Source: Pomphorhynchus laevis (lineage: Eukaryota > Acanthocephala > Palaeacanthocephala > Echinorhynchida > Pomphorhynchidae). From it: a stretch of DNA of 64,000 bases. The first letter of the stretch is position 1. The number at the start of each line of letters is the position of its first letter. The position numbers were made by a program, and so were the translations under genes. Positions 19,120-30,134 of the stretch are shown piece by piece. The stretch is from assembly GCA_012934845.2 (NCBI GenBank), contig WNNJ02003776.1, positions 1 through 64,000 of the forward strand, given 5' to 3'. The notes beneath the pieces were generated by a model. That model ran no database searches, was not told where the DNA came from, and saw nothing but the letters and a program-made list of their open reading frames with translations.

Positions 19120-19350
19120 TACACTATCTATATTATCTATATTTATATATTAATTGTATAATTAATATTTATAATATATCAATATTTATCTATATTAATA
19201 TTTATAATAATATTTATATTAATATTTATTTATTAAATATTAATATATTAATATTAAATATTAAATATTTATTTAATAAATATTACATATTATTAAATAT
19301 TATATATTAATATTATTGTTTATTAAATATTTATATTATATAAACATTAA
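19120..19350. repeat. AT-only low-complexity tract
   Basis: Irregular taatatta/aatattt repeats with almost no G or C. It borders the 5' end of the family U LINE. Confidence 0.9.
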
Positions 19351-19726
19351 ATATTTAAGAGCAATCGCTTTACTAGCAATTAGTTGGTATTGAATTTTGT
19401 AAAATGTTCTCATTTTAAATATAATATTGAACAACTGTTGAAATAATAAATAACAAGTGACTACGGTTTTATGATTTAGTTTTATTGCAAATAAAATTGT
19501 TAAATAAACCAATTATTATTAAACCACTAGACCTTACAGATCGTGAGTTACAACATCAAGAAGACGAAAATAAATTCAATTCAAAGTGAAGTAGCAAAAT
19601 GAGTTCAGGACAATCGATTCTGAGCCACCATTTCCAGTTTTTGTCTCCATCTTCTTTTAAATCTCCGCCAGCCAATGTTCGAGTAGCTGAATAGTATTTT
19701 CTTGGCATCGTCTTCGATCGTTCTCT

Positions 19727-20182
19727 TTAGATTCTTACGAACACCGCCTTCTGGGACGTTCGCCAGGATTCTTCCGGGTCCAAGTACAGAGATAACTTTG
19801 GGAGTCTATCTCTTTGCATCCGAAGTACATGGCCAAGATAGCGCAGTCTATTTTTCCGAATCAAATCAGACACGGAGACGTCGAGTGAACATCGAGAATA
19901 CACTTCTGCGTTCGATACATGATCGAGTGGATTGACTTTTGCAATTCTACGTAGACATCGTCGCTCAAAAACAGCAAGTTGATTATTTGTTGTAAGTTTT
20001 TCACGCCAGCACTCGGATCCATACAGTAGTACTGGACGAACAATAGACGAATATATTCGGATCTTTGTTTTAATATATACATTATTATCACGCCAAAGGG
20101 AGTTTAGACGCGAAAAAGCGAAACCAGCCTTTATTATCCGGCTTCGAATGTCGTAGTCACATCGGCAGTCTACGGAAAACAC
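19727..20182 (-). CDS. RTE-like LINE copy 2, RT C-terminal region
   Basis: 151 residues with RPVLLYGSECWRE, RCLRRIAKVNPLDHVSNAEV and DLIRKNRLRYLGHVLRMQRD. It stays open longer than copy 1, which stops after HVSNA. Confidence 0.85.
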   Translation of the reverse strand: MFSVDCRCDYDIRSRIIKAGFAFSRLNSLWRDNNVYIKTKIRIYSSIVRPVLLYGSECWREKLTTNNQLAVFERRCLRRIAKVNPLDHVSNAEVYSRCSLDVSVSDLIRKNRLRYLGHVLRMQRDRLPKLSLYLDPEESWRTSQKAVFVRI

Positions 20183-20370
20183 TGAGCCAAGATAGGTAAA
20201 AGATATTACCTGTTCAATAGTTATACCATCAATAATAACTGAGCACGGAGGGGAGTTTATGGCGAGTAGTTTACATTTCGGTAAGTTAAGGAATAACCCA
20301 TATTTATTTGCTGTCTCGCCACAGCGGGTTGCTGTACGTTGCGCATCCTCAAATTATTCTGACAGTACGA

Positions 20371-20988
20371 CTAAATCATCCGCGTACGTCGGATCAGAAA
20401 GCAGCATATTGCTCGGATGCAGGCGTATACCTTCACTGTGCAAATCGAGCGTTTCCCATAGGAGATGATCGATGAGAATGTTGAATAGTTTTGGTGATAG
20501 TACTCCCCCTGTCGAACACCTGTACTGACAGAAAAAGGAATTTCAGTACAACCGAATTCGCGCACGACTGATACAGTATTTTCATACATTGCACCGATAA
20601 GTTCACACAGGTGTTTAGGAATGCCTAAGGTATGGAGGAGCTTCCAGATGAATAGTCGATTAACTTGGTCAAACGCCGATTCGAAATCCAAAAATAGTAA
20701 TATTAACGGTTGTTGATACTCTTGACGGACATCCATCAGAACGCGAAGGGTGAATATATGATCAATGCATCCTCGATTTGGTCTAAATCCAGCTTGATTT
20801 TCTCTTGTTGGAATTTGCCGTAACGGCCTAATTCTGTTCAGAATTATGCCTTCCATGATTTTATATACTACAGGTAGGAGACATATGGGTCGATAATTCG
20901 AGCATAATGAAGCACCCCCTTCTTCAGTATTGGAATTATAACTGAAGTTTGCCAGTCCATGGGAACCTGATTGTGATTCCAGATACAT
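20371..20988 (-). CDS. RTE-like LINE copy 2, reverse transcriptase
   Basis: 205 residues almost identical to the copy at 8,740-9,339, with FRPNRGCIDHIFTLRVL and LLFLDFESAFDQVNR. The palm motif C again follows in a shifted frame after VRQG. Confidence 0.85.
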   Translation of the reverse strand: MYLESQSGSHGLANFSYNSNTEEGGASLCSNYRPICLLPVVYKIMEGIILNRIRPLRQIPTRENQAGFRPNRGCIDHIFTLRVLMDVRQEYQQPLILLFLDFESAFDQVNRLFIWKLLHTLGIPKHLCELIGAMYENTVSVVREFGCTEIPFSVSTGVRQGEYYHQNYSTFSSIISYGKRSICTVKVYACIRAICCFLIRRTRMI

Positions 20989-22302
20989 TGGAACAAATCG
21001 GTCAAATATTTGACAACTTTAGGACCACCATATTTGAGAAATTCTGGATGTATTTGATCATGTCCCGCAGATTTTCCGCATTTCAGTGTATTAATTATTT
21101 GACTGACCTCAATACTTGATGGGGGGGTTGCCGTCGATTTCTAACACTTCTGTATGCATAGTACATACTTGGCGACTCCAGAATTTGTCATTACTACATG
21201 AGTTTGTTGAAGTGTCTGTCCTCTTGTAGAGATTTGTAAAATGAGCTCTCCAGCGTTCTAACCGTGCATACTTTTCGAATATTTTATGTGACATATCGAT
21301 ATTCCACAACCCTGTGACTTCACTCTGCTGTGTAGGTGTGTAGTATCTTCTTATGAGACCAAAGAACTTACGCGCATTACCATTGTTAGCTGCCTTTTGG
21401 GCTTGGTTTGAAAGTTTTGTCCAGTATTCCTCTTTATCATGACGTATACTGGCGCGTAATTTGCGAGTAAGAGTAGTCGTCTCTACGTTATTTCCTGCAG
21501 CCATGCTTAACTTTCTTTGTTTGGAGATCATTATAGATGTTGCACTTATCCAATCGTTCCTACGACTTTTGCGATAAGGAAGAATATCATGAGCGGAAGA
21601 ATATAGTGCGTTCTTGAGTGTTGACCATCGTTCACCAATCTGACAAACATCTTCATTTCCATCCGATACTGGTAAAATACACTGTCATTGAATCTACTAC
21701 TTACGTAGTCGTTTTCTAGTAGCCGTACTTCTGGTTGTATTAACTTTGACCTTTGTGACTTGGGTTTAAATGTTGCTTCAATATCCATTATTACTAGCGA
21801 GTGGTTTGTCAATACATCAATTCCCCAAATACGAACGGCAGCTTGTGATGGCTTTTCTACACTGTAGACGAACCAGAATAAAGTCAATTTGATTGCGGTC
21901 CTCGCCGTTAGGATATGTTACTAGATGTTACTAGATGTTACTAGATGCCGTTTCCGGTGCTGGAAGCAAGTGTTCATAGCTATCAAACGATGCATGCACA
22001 TCAAATCAAGCAGTTTGTTACCGTTTGCACACATTTTGCCAATTCCATGTTTTCCAACAAAGGGTGCGGTCAATTCACCTGACCTAAGTTGAGCATTGAA
22101 GTCGCCGGCGACCACAAGAAAATCATTTAAGGGAATTGTCAGTAGAACTTCATCAAGTTTCTGATAAAATTCATCAATTTTTACATCAATTTTTTGTTGG
22201 GCCATATGCACAGTTGACAGTCCAGTATGAATTTTTGCCTCTCAGTCGTACAGAAGCTATTCTGTCCCTAACTGGACTCCAGTCAATCAAGTAGGTCATA
22301 AC

Positions 22303-23411
22303 ACGAGGTTTCACAATTTGTTAACAATCCGGATTCAATGCATCAAACAATGGAAATGATTCGTAATCCTACAACTATACAGGAAATTACGAGAAACCAT
22401 GATAGAGCCCTGATAAACCTTGAGAGTTTACCGAGCGGATATAATGTTCGACAGAGAATTTATCGCGATTTTCAAGAACCAATACTTAATGTAGCTTGTG
22501 AGCAGTTTGGCGATAACCCTCTTAATACTAATTCTAGCTCATTTAGTACAGCTAACACTAGTCAAGTAGGAACTGAAAATACAAACCTCCTGCCTAACCC
22601 AGGGGCATCTCAGAATACTACATTTCAAATCGATTAGTCTAGATCATATGTATCTAATTCAAACCGTTTAGAGTGGCCTTTGCAATCTACGTCAAGCGAA
22701 AACACTAATCGGTATTCTACGATGAACCCTCAACAATTATTAGTTGGCGCTGCTTAAAATCCTCGCATGTTAATCGACATGTTGCGGGCATTTGGTTTTA
22801 ACTCAAACATGGATAATTCTATCCGCGATCCTTGTATTCTACTTAATCTGCTACGTACATATGAATTTATACAGAACGAAAGACAAAGAAAACAAGTACA
22901 TTGTGTAATTCATGAGTTTATAAGTCAATGACCAATACCTGAAATTCGTACTCTATGCACAAATACTCGAGCATTGAGGACGATTGTACAAATTCTACAG
23001 AACCTAATTTGTCTTAGGGACACATCCCCACAAGTATATTCACATTTGATATCTTCAAATATAAGCGGTCTGGTCGATAATCAAATGAATAGTCAATCTA
23101 CTTTATCTAATATGGATTCTGTTCAATTACCAAGCAATAGACAAACAGCTTATGCAACAACAGCATCTCAAAATTTACAAAATTAAAATCAAGATTATAC
23201 TGCTTCGTTGTTTCAACTATTAAATCGTCTTCATCCCCAGCAACATCAGCCGACAAATCAACAACCAAACCAAACTCCAGAATAACCTTATGCATCCGAA
23301 CTTATACAAATGCAGACAATGGGATTTCATAACCGTGATACAAATCTTGAAGCGCTTGTCGCATCTTTGGGGGACGCAAATATGGCTGTAGAACGCATTG
23401 AAGACTCTTGA
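22303..23411 (+). pseudogene. ubiquilin processed pseudogene, 5'-truncated
   Basis: One continuous frame reads as the C-terminal two thirds of ubiquilin (Dsk2/UBQLN family, the proteasome shuttle). Near the start, NNPDSMHQTMEMIRNP and NHDRALINLESLPSGYNV match the STI1-2 region (NNPDIMRQTLELARNP, NQDRALSNLESIPGGYN). A Gln/Asn-rich middle follows. The C-terminal UBA ends it: MQTMGFHNRDTNLEALVASL, then GDANMAVERIEDS, with the MGF motif. Five in-frame stops (22,635; 22,755; 22,929; 23,184; 23,283) but no frameshift over 1.1 kb, and no introns. The UBL domain is missing; the left edge is the RTE-like LINE. Best read as a retrocopy decayed by substitutions. Confidence 0.85.
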
Positions 23412-23860
23412 CTTTTATCCATAAAACTTGTATTTTTAAAAGCTAACTATTTTATTCAAATTAAATAAATATTTACAAAATTGTTTTATTTACAAGTTAA
23501 ATTTAATTGTACAATACTTATTCCAAGCAATTCTATAAATTAAATAATAAGAATCTTTTTAGGCGACAGCCTAAATTCAATAAATGTTTTGCAATGCTTT
23601 GAATTTTTATTTGTTGAGACAATTGTAATCACACATTTGATAATCAGTTATATTCGCACATCGATTATATTTGATAATCAGTTATGATCACACATTGGTA
23701 AGACTGGTACGAATAAGGTACCACAAAACATTTTATAATATTAAATATTATCAAATTTTATATTTTATTATTTGTTTAAGTATTCTTAATGTATATAATT
23801 CAATTAAAATATTAAAAAACAAGATAACTAAATGAAGTATGCAAATCAACTTAAAAACGT
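23412..23860. other. AT-rich stretch after ubiquilin copy
   Basis: Possible retained 3' UTR of the retrocopy at first. Then about three imperfect copies of ttgataatcagttat near 23,637-23,690. No gene seen. Confidence 0.5.
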
Positions 23861-24800
23861 CCTTTTTTGACCTCCGTTTGACTTGGTTGAGTCGTCATCT
23901 ACGGTATCGTCGTCTAAGTCAATAATCCAACCCGGTTGTGTTGTCACCTTCAATGTGTTGTGTAATAATACCACAATATAATGTTCATAACCTTTGGCGA
24001 GCATTGATACATTTGCTTACAGTTTGCTCTTATCAAGCAAAGTGGATAGACCCTTTGAAGAGAGGTTGTCCGCTCGTTCGATCAACTGAATTTGCTCCGG
24101 ACTTTCATTCGTTAGAAGAAATATAAGGCACAAATGCTCGTACATTTGGTCTAAAGTCGATAAAATGCGTCTGCAGTTCGTCTTTGTAAAGGTATTCGCT
24201 CTGCGACAAACGAAATTCGCTGGATTTGATGCAATCAGCCTCTGATGATCGGATAATTGATTTAACTACTCGATCAGGGGCGGACTCATAATTGATACAC
24301 TCCTCATAATCTATTTTAGATTTTGATAAAAGTGGGAAAGGATTCATGCAGTTTAACAAAGGAATGCTCTGTTTTTGGCGAATGCTAAGAAACTCTAAAT
24401 GCTAAGAGATATGTTAGTATTGCGGCTCGTCTGAGCATTCGACGTAACCTCTACCCAACCACGTATCCACGTTTAGGATGCTCTTCGTGAGTTATTTGTG
24501 TTTCCTCTCATTAGAGACACCGAAATTCGCTGAAATACTTCTTCAGCTACTTTTAAATAAGGAACGTTCCAACGAGCAGCAAGATCGCGCGCTATGTTGC
24601 GAATGAAACTGAAGCCCTATGCGTTCCATCCCCATACGTTATAACAACAGCCGGGTTAAACATATAACCATTTTTCTCTATTTTGTTACGGTATTTCCCA
24701 ATCTTTGACTGGCATAGTCCACTACAGCAAATTACGCATCAGTGCTAGATTTTGACAAATATGATGACTTCTGTGGGTTAGTTACCGCAAAATCAACAGC
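23860..24800 (-). pseudogene. unrecognised decayed coding-like region
   Basis: Less AT-rich than its surroundings, with several minus-strand stretches of protein-like character. Near 24,600 is IARDLAARWNVPYLKVAEEV; at 24,359-24,105 is an 84-residue frame with ECINYESAPDRVVKSIIRS; near 23,920 is an acidic tail, GWIIDLDDDTVDDDSTK. Frame changes and stops separate them. It could be another retrocopy next to the ubiquilin one or an old transposon. I do not recognise the family. Confidence 0.35.
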
Positions 24801-25850
24801 TTCTATGGACTATGGGGATGATTGATGAGTTCGAAAATACAGTGGGAGGGGATATGTTAGGTTACGGGGGAGTATCCACATTATTTTGACTTGTCGGGCT
24901 TTAGAATGAGATGAAGATGGGAGAGACGTTTGTAGATAAAAGAAATTGAAGGAAGAAATTGTGATATCGTGTATGTGATGGGCGGGTGCATGAGCATAGA
25001 TTATGATGTCATCGGCGTATTGCATGACACTAAAAGAGTAAGATTTGATAAACGAAGAGAGATCGCTAAGTAAACGAGAGAGAAACAGAGGACCTAGGAC
25101 TGAACCTTGTCGGACCCCGGAAAATAGGGAAAGGAGGATGATGATGAATTAAAACAAACTTGAAAAGAACGGTTTGATAGATATAAGCAAACCATGCTTC
25201 TTAGGAGAAAGAAAAGCCTTAATCATAGCGAAGACGATAAAGTAAGATGGAGTGACGTCGATATATAAGGCGAAGAGAGGTCGAGGGAGATGAGACCATT
25301 ATATAGAGCTTTGTTACAAGAAATTTGTAGATCTTTGTAAACTTTCATGCAGACGATTTCGGTGGAGTGATTAGTGTGATAAACGTATTGGAAAGGAGGT
25401 ACAGATTGGATGAATAGAGATAAACATTAGTCTGTATAAAGATGAGGCGTTCTAAGAACTTAGAATGAGTAGGGTGGAGTGGAATAGGGCTATAGGAATA
25501 TTCCTATAGCTCTATTCCTATAGAAATAGAGGGGTCGAGAAATTGTTTATTAAGGAAAGGACCAACTATTGCAAATTCCAGTGTGAAGGAAAAATATACG
25601 ACCTTGGATGGACGAGTTAAACAAGGTTGTGAGGAAATAGGATATCGATGAGCATACAGATTTAAGTATGGGGTAGGCAGGGGATCGGCAGGTTTGGTTT
25701 TGTTGGGCAAGGACATGATGACAGATAAAACTTCGGCAGTTGAGACAGGGAGACGATAAAAGAGTTCCGGGAGGATGATGCGAGGTGGGGAAGAGTGGGA
25801 TGGGATTGAGAATCTAGATTTAGCAGATATAAAAGATGAATTAGAAAAAT
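24800..25850 (-). mobile_element. L2/CR1-like LINE fragment
   Basis: Matches the larger copy at 56,650-58,000. MQYADDIIIYAHAPAHHIHD is the RT motif C, and VGPFLNKQFLDPSISIGIEL precedes it. Contains RT only, badly broken. A palindrome around ctataggaatattcctatag sits at about 25,490-25,510. Confidence 0.75.
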
Positions 25851-25929
25851 TAATTTATCTTATATTCGGAAGAATATATGCATATATGTTATAATAACTA
25901 TAACGGATATCTAACAAAAAATAAACAAT

Positions 25930-26780
25930 CAAGTGAATATAAACATATGGATAAAATTGAATTATAAGAATCCTTAAATATTTTAATAAATCAAAATTAT
26001 TTAAAGGTAAGGACATCTATATTTAGACAAATAAAAGGTGTTCCAATGGGTGGTAATAGTAGCCCAATTATAGCTGACTTGTTTTTAAGCTTTATAGAAT
26101 ATGAATTTGTTCATAACTGTGTAAAAACTAAATCTAAACAATATAAATATATGAAATATATGTTTCGATACATTGATGATATATGTGTATTTAATTCTAA
26201 TAATTTTTATTCAATTAGTGAACAAATTTATCCAGAAAGCCTTATTCTTAACAAAACCAATATTAATGATAAAGAAGTTATATATCTAGATATGACCATT
26301 AAATTAACATCAATTAAAACTACTTTTAATTTTCATCGTAAAGATGACATGTTTTAATATTCAAGAAACATATTATTGCATGAACATTTATGCATACCAT
26401 ATAATATAAAATATAATACTTTAAATAATGAAATTTTAAGAATTGCAGCAATTTGTAACGATATTGGTTTTCTTCAAAATCATTTAAATAATTTAATAGA
26501 TGCATATTATAAACTAGGTTATTAACAGAAAATAGTAAAATATATAAATCAACACAATAATATAAAGAATAAATTTAAACTCTTAAGTGGCAAATTTTTA
26601 TGGATGGATGATAAATAATATACTTTGTATTAGAATAGGATACTATATAATCAAATTTCATCAAAGGAAATACGTTCCTTACACGTATTTGGCCCCGCTG
26701 CTATGTTGGGTAGAGGAGTTAGGAGCGAAACTTGATAGCATAGCAGTTCCTCTTGATGACCTCTAATCCTTATTCTGATA
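25930..26780 (+). mobile_element. PLE subfamily 2 (RT palm to tail)
   Basis: RT palm motifs, KGVPMGGNSSPIIADLFLSF, FRYIDDICVF and YLDMTIKL, are followed in shifted frames by a Tyr/Asn-rich thumb. The tail then holds a structured segment (ctgctatg ... catagcag, 26,697-26,754). Very AT-rich codons. There is no GIY-YIG domain. The MGGN variant of PLE motif B sets it apart from the other PLEs here. Confidence 0.7.
26046..26357 (+). CDS. PLE subfamily 2 reverse transcriptase palm
   Basis: 103 residues: MGGNSSPIIADLFLSFIEYE (motif B), FRYIDDICVF (motif C, catalytic Asp pair kept) and YLDMTI. The fingers lie upstream without an open frame. Confidence 0.75.
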   Translation: MGGNSSPIIADLFLSFIEYEFVHNCVKTKSKQYKYMKYMFRYIDDICVFNSNNFYSISEQIYPESLILNKTNINDKEVIYLDMTIKLTSIKTTFNFHRKDDMF

Positions 26781-27595
26781 TAAAGTTTGTTATCTATTAG
26801 TCAATTCATAAATATAATCTTATTGCTATAGGATTACATAAAATCTTATAGCAATTATTTATTATTTATAATTATTGACTTACTATTTAATTATATTATT
26901 ATAATTAAATTAATTATTATAATTAAATTAATTATTTTGTAATTATATTACAAAATTTACTATTAAATTTTGATTTAGCATTTTTTAATTTGATAATTAA
27001 AAAAAGTTAGCTGATATTTTACAAGTTCCAATTGTGAAATATACATGCTTGCTATTAAACTTATCTATTGATATATTAATTTGATATCTACATATTTTCA
27101 GTGTCGGAATCATCATTAGATATTGTTCAAATTACAAAGTTACATATTACTATATATTTTGTAAATTTTTATTCATACTTTCATATTCTACTTGGGTAAT
27201 AATCAATAGTATAGAAATCCCGTTGTCAATTCATAAAACTTAGTGAAATTTAGTGAAATTTTCTAATTAAAGTCGACCCGCAAGGTCATGATAAGATGAC
27301 AGTACTACTTTGATTTTATCTTAACATTGAAAATTTTCAGAGATCCAGAAACGTTTTTTACAGTAACCTCTTTTGTCAAAAACGAGTTTGAATTATTTCT
27401 CTGTAAATAACTGGATTTTTTAATGTGCTATGTGAAAAGCAGAGCAATTATTGCACATATTTCAAATATTTATTGTTATCTTAAAAATGACTTGAGTTGA
27501 CATTTTATTGTACACATGCTTTTTGATTGCATATAATTTGAGTATAAACAATGTTAAGATATTTATTATAAAAACCTTTATTTATTTTTATTAAG
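26781..27595. other. intronic AT-rich DNA, no gene seen
   Basis: Contains ttaattattataattaaa-type repeats near 26,880-26,940 and otherwise unremarkable sequence. It ends at the acceptor of the 56-bp host exon. Confidence 0.6.
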
Positions 27596-27651
27596 GTTCA
27601 TTTTCGAGAGAAGCAGCATACAGAGCGCAGAATACGATAATTGGCAATTTG
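27596..27651 (+). CDS. SLC35F1/F2-like transporter, 56-bp exon d
   Basis: Encodes FIFERSSIQSAEYDNWQF with split codons at both ends (one base in, one base out). It fits the human SLC35F2 segment LIVEYKDIASIHWDWKI, exactly the stretch missing between exons c and e. Acceptor tttttattaag; donor TTTG|gtatta at 27,652. The phase-1 donor joins to make Val, giving WQFVSYFIGF, which aligns with human WKIALLFVAF without a gap. The alternative donor at 27,662 would add residues and break phase. It is too short for ordinary ORF calling. Confidence 0.75.
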
Positions 27652-28755
27652 GTATTAATTTGTAATTAATTACATTTTAAATGCAATTGTTAACGTAAGT
27701 ACGTGATCTTTAATAGGTTATATGGCGGATGAATGACCAACACGCAGGCCGCATGTGCCTGAATTTAACATATCTTAGTCAGCGAGATTTCAACTTACAT
27801 CTGTAACCGTTTTTTAATGAAATTGACTAAACACAAAATACGCTAAAACATATGCAAATAAGCGAATTCAAATCAATTTGCAATAGCTAAGTGAAAGAGT
27901 AGAGAGTAATGATTTCATTATTTTAATAACGAATTTGCTTTTTAAATTCCATTCATATTTATATTTTTTATATTGTATGAATATAAAATATGTTGGAAAT
28001 GTGTAATGCAAATTGTTTTTCCAAAGTTTCTTCTGATCATTAGTAGGATTCCATAGTTATAGTTGGAGTTATTAAAATTGTTGAAAAAAAGTACTATTGA
28101 TTTCAGATTCCATATGAATTTGTATGAAAAATTTGAAATCGTCAATAGCGTAAAAATTATTCCAAGTTATTTTACAAATATTTGGGAGGTTGTTATCTCC
28201 GTATTTAGTGTTACAACAAGAAATTTTAGTATTTGCACTGCAGAAGTCATTTTGTTTTACTACGCTGAAAGAATTTCCACTTAATATTTATCAACTAATT
28301 TCTCTTCCTGTATTAAGATGACGGGTCGTTTTCTAAGTGAGCGTCCTGAAGCCTGGTAAATATGATCTGTATTTGCTTCAGATTGATAATCACTCATTAA
28401 TTGTTCAATCCACTTTTTTTTGATTTACGTACTTTGAGTGATATCTTCACAACTATCCAGTATTTTGTATTGAAGCACACATTCGGCATTTTGTTTTTCA
28501 ATTTCATGTGATGCCATCCTGATCACTACGGAGATATTTTTTGTCACTTATTATGTTGTTCAATCCTATCCTTAAGCAATTTCCTGTCTCGTTTACATGA
28601 TGTACATGTAGCTGCATAAATAGCGTGTGGTGTATTTTTAACTAACTAAAGATTTTCTTAATACAAAAACAGGTTAACATAACTTAACAAGGATAAATAA
28701 GTTATAAATAAAAAGTGAAATCAGACAAATGAAATATTCATAATCTTCGTAACAA
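27652..28755. other. intronic DNA, no gene seen
   Basis: Short open stretches near 28,063-28,284 have no recognisable domain. No inverted repeat or LINE motif was noticed. Confidence 0.5.
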
Positions 28756-29550
28756 AAGTCTTTATCATTATGTATGCCTCAAATCCGTGAGGATCTGAGC
28801 CCCCAAACCAATCCAACACGCCGCTTTCCGATTGAACCACCCGGGATCTTTCACCCCCCCCCGAAGAATCCAATCAGTGCGGACGATGTTGGATAAACGA
28901 GAGACGAGGAGCTTCAGGAACCTTAGTCTTTGCTCCGGTGGACGTCCTCTGGAGAAGAAGACTAATCCTGACATAGCCCAGGTGCCCCAAAGGCGCACCT
29001 GGGTTTTCTCATTAACGACAGATGCTGGGCCCGTTTCAGAGCCCACCAAGCTCTCTTAGGATACGTTTGAGTCTATCTAGGTTGGCTTTCGCCGACCAGT
29101 TCACCGAAACGGTGAACCCCAGGTATTTTACTCGACTTGTGAAGGTAAGGAGTAGTGCATAGGTAAATATGGAGGAAAGCGAAGAGAGTCCTAGTCTCTT
29201 AAGTTTTTGCTTCGTCGCAGGGGAGCCACGAAATACAACCACCTGCGATTTGGCGGAGTTTAGAACAAGGTTGGACCTGGGCAACTGGTCTTTTAAACTT
29301 AAAAAGAAACGGCTGATGTCCGAGACTACGTCTTTGACCCTGCGTCCCGAGAATAGGGCAGTGGTGTCATCAGCGTACAGTACCTGACATTGTTCGCGTT
29401 TAAATATTTTGGAAATATTGATGGAGGCAGCAAGCTATAAGATAGGAGAGAGGGGAGCCTTGAGGCACACCCGTAATAGGGTAGAACTGACGCGCATCAG
29501 GGTTATCATCATAATAAAATCACTTGTTGTACAGCAGTATCTCCACCCTG

Positions 29551-29973
29551 TTAACAATTCTTTTCAGGCAACCCGAGGAACCTGAGAGAAGAGATAACAA
29601 AGGAAATGGAGATGCGTTCAAATGCAGCGGAAAAATCAATGAAACCATCCACAGCTAGCTGATACCTGTTCTCCTGACAAAACCGATGTACTTCACCAAC
29701 TGCTGAATGGACCGAGCGACCTTTGACAAACCCATGGAAACCAGGTGGGATTAAATTTCGCCTAATCAGATGATCGCGGATTTTACGCGCAAGCGCTTTT
29801 TTGTAAATCGACACGAGGGCGTTTTGAATCAAAATGTGTCGCAGATCTTTAGGGCATGAGTACGATTTTTTCTTAGGAATAAAAACTCTCTTACTAATAT
29901 TGATGCCTGCTACATCGGATGGGGAGGATAGAAGCATTGTGACGGCCACCTCTCTTCTCTGATAGGATGTCAA
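29551..29973 (-). CDS. family C LINE reverse transcriptase, fingers and palm A
   Basis: 140 residues with VFIPKKKSYSCPKDLRHI, KIRDHLIRRNLIPPGFHGFV and DGFIDFSAAFERI. Motif C (YADD) lies about 200 bp further in another frame. Confidence 0.75.
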   Translation of the reverse strand: MTSYQRREVAVTMLLSSPSDVAGINISKRVFIPKKKSYSCPKDLRHILIQNALVSIYKKALARKIRDHLIRRNLIPPGFHGFVKGRSVHSAVGEVHRFCQENRYQLAVDGFIDFSAAFERISISFVISSLRFLGLPEKNC

Positions 29974-30134
29974 AAGCTGACAGACTCGAGAGGAAAGTGG
30001 AGCAACGGATTTGGAGGTGCCCGGAAGAGGCCCCCAGGCGTTGAGAATATCTGTGACAGATAAGTCTCTACTCCTGAAGTCTCCCCAAGGCGGGATTGGT
30101 TGCGGAGATTAAGTAGCTCCATAATTTTGTAAGG

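Larger units (their letters stand above)
19515..22302 (-). mobile_element. RTE-like LINE, copy 2, 5'-truncated
   Basis: Nearly identical to 7,415-10,205, in reverse. The 3' end is at the left (ttattattaaaccactagac) and the 5' end is cut within the endonuclease domain, where it meets the ubiquilin pseudogene. It lacks the 5' UTR. A short tandem of tgttactaga (about three copies near 21,918-21,946) is specific to this copy. It keeps the same C7 and G5 frame shifts as copy 1. Confidence 0.88.

Noticed and set aside
19515-22302. The reversed second LINE copy as one arm of a large segmental inverted duplication with 6.8-10.2 kb.
   Set aside because: The flanks are unrelated and homology stops at the LINE ends, so these are two separate insertions.
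22303-23411. In-frame TAG/TAA/TGA codons in a long ubiquilin frame could suggest a reassigned genetic code.
   Set aside because: All three stop codons occur internally here, while the SLC35F-like gene, PLE and LINE frames end at normal stops. A decayed retrocopy is simpler.
28063-28284. A 73-residue open frame in the intron between exons d and e.
   Set aside because: Low-complexity codon use, no motif, and overlap with an equally long antisense frame.
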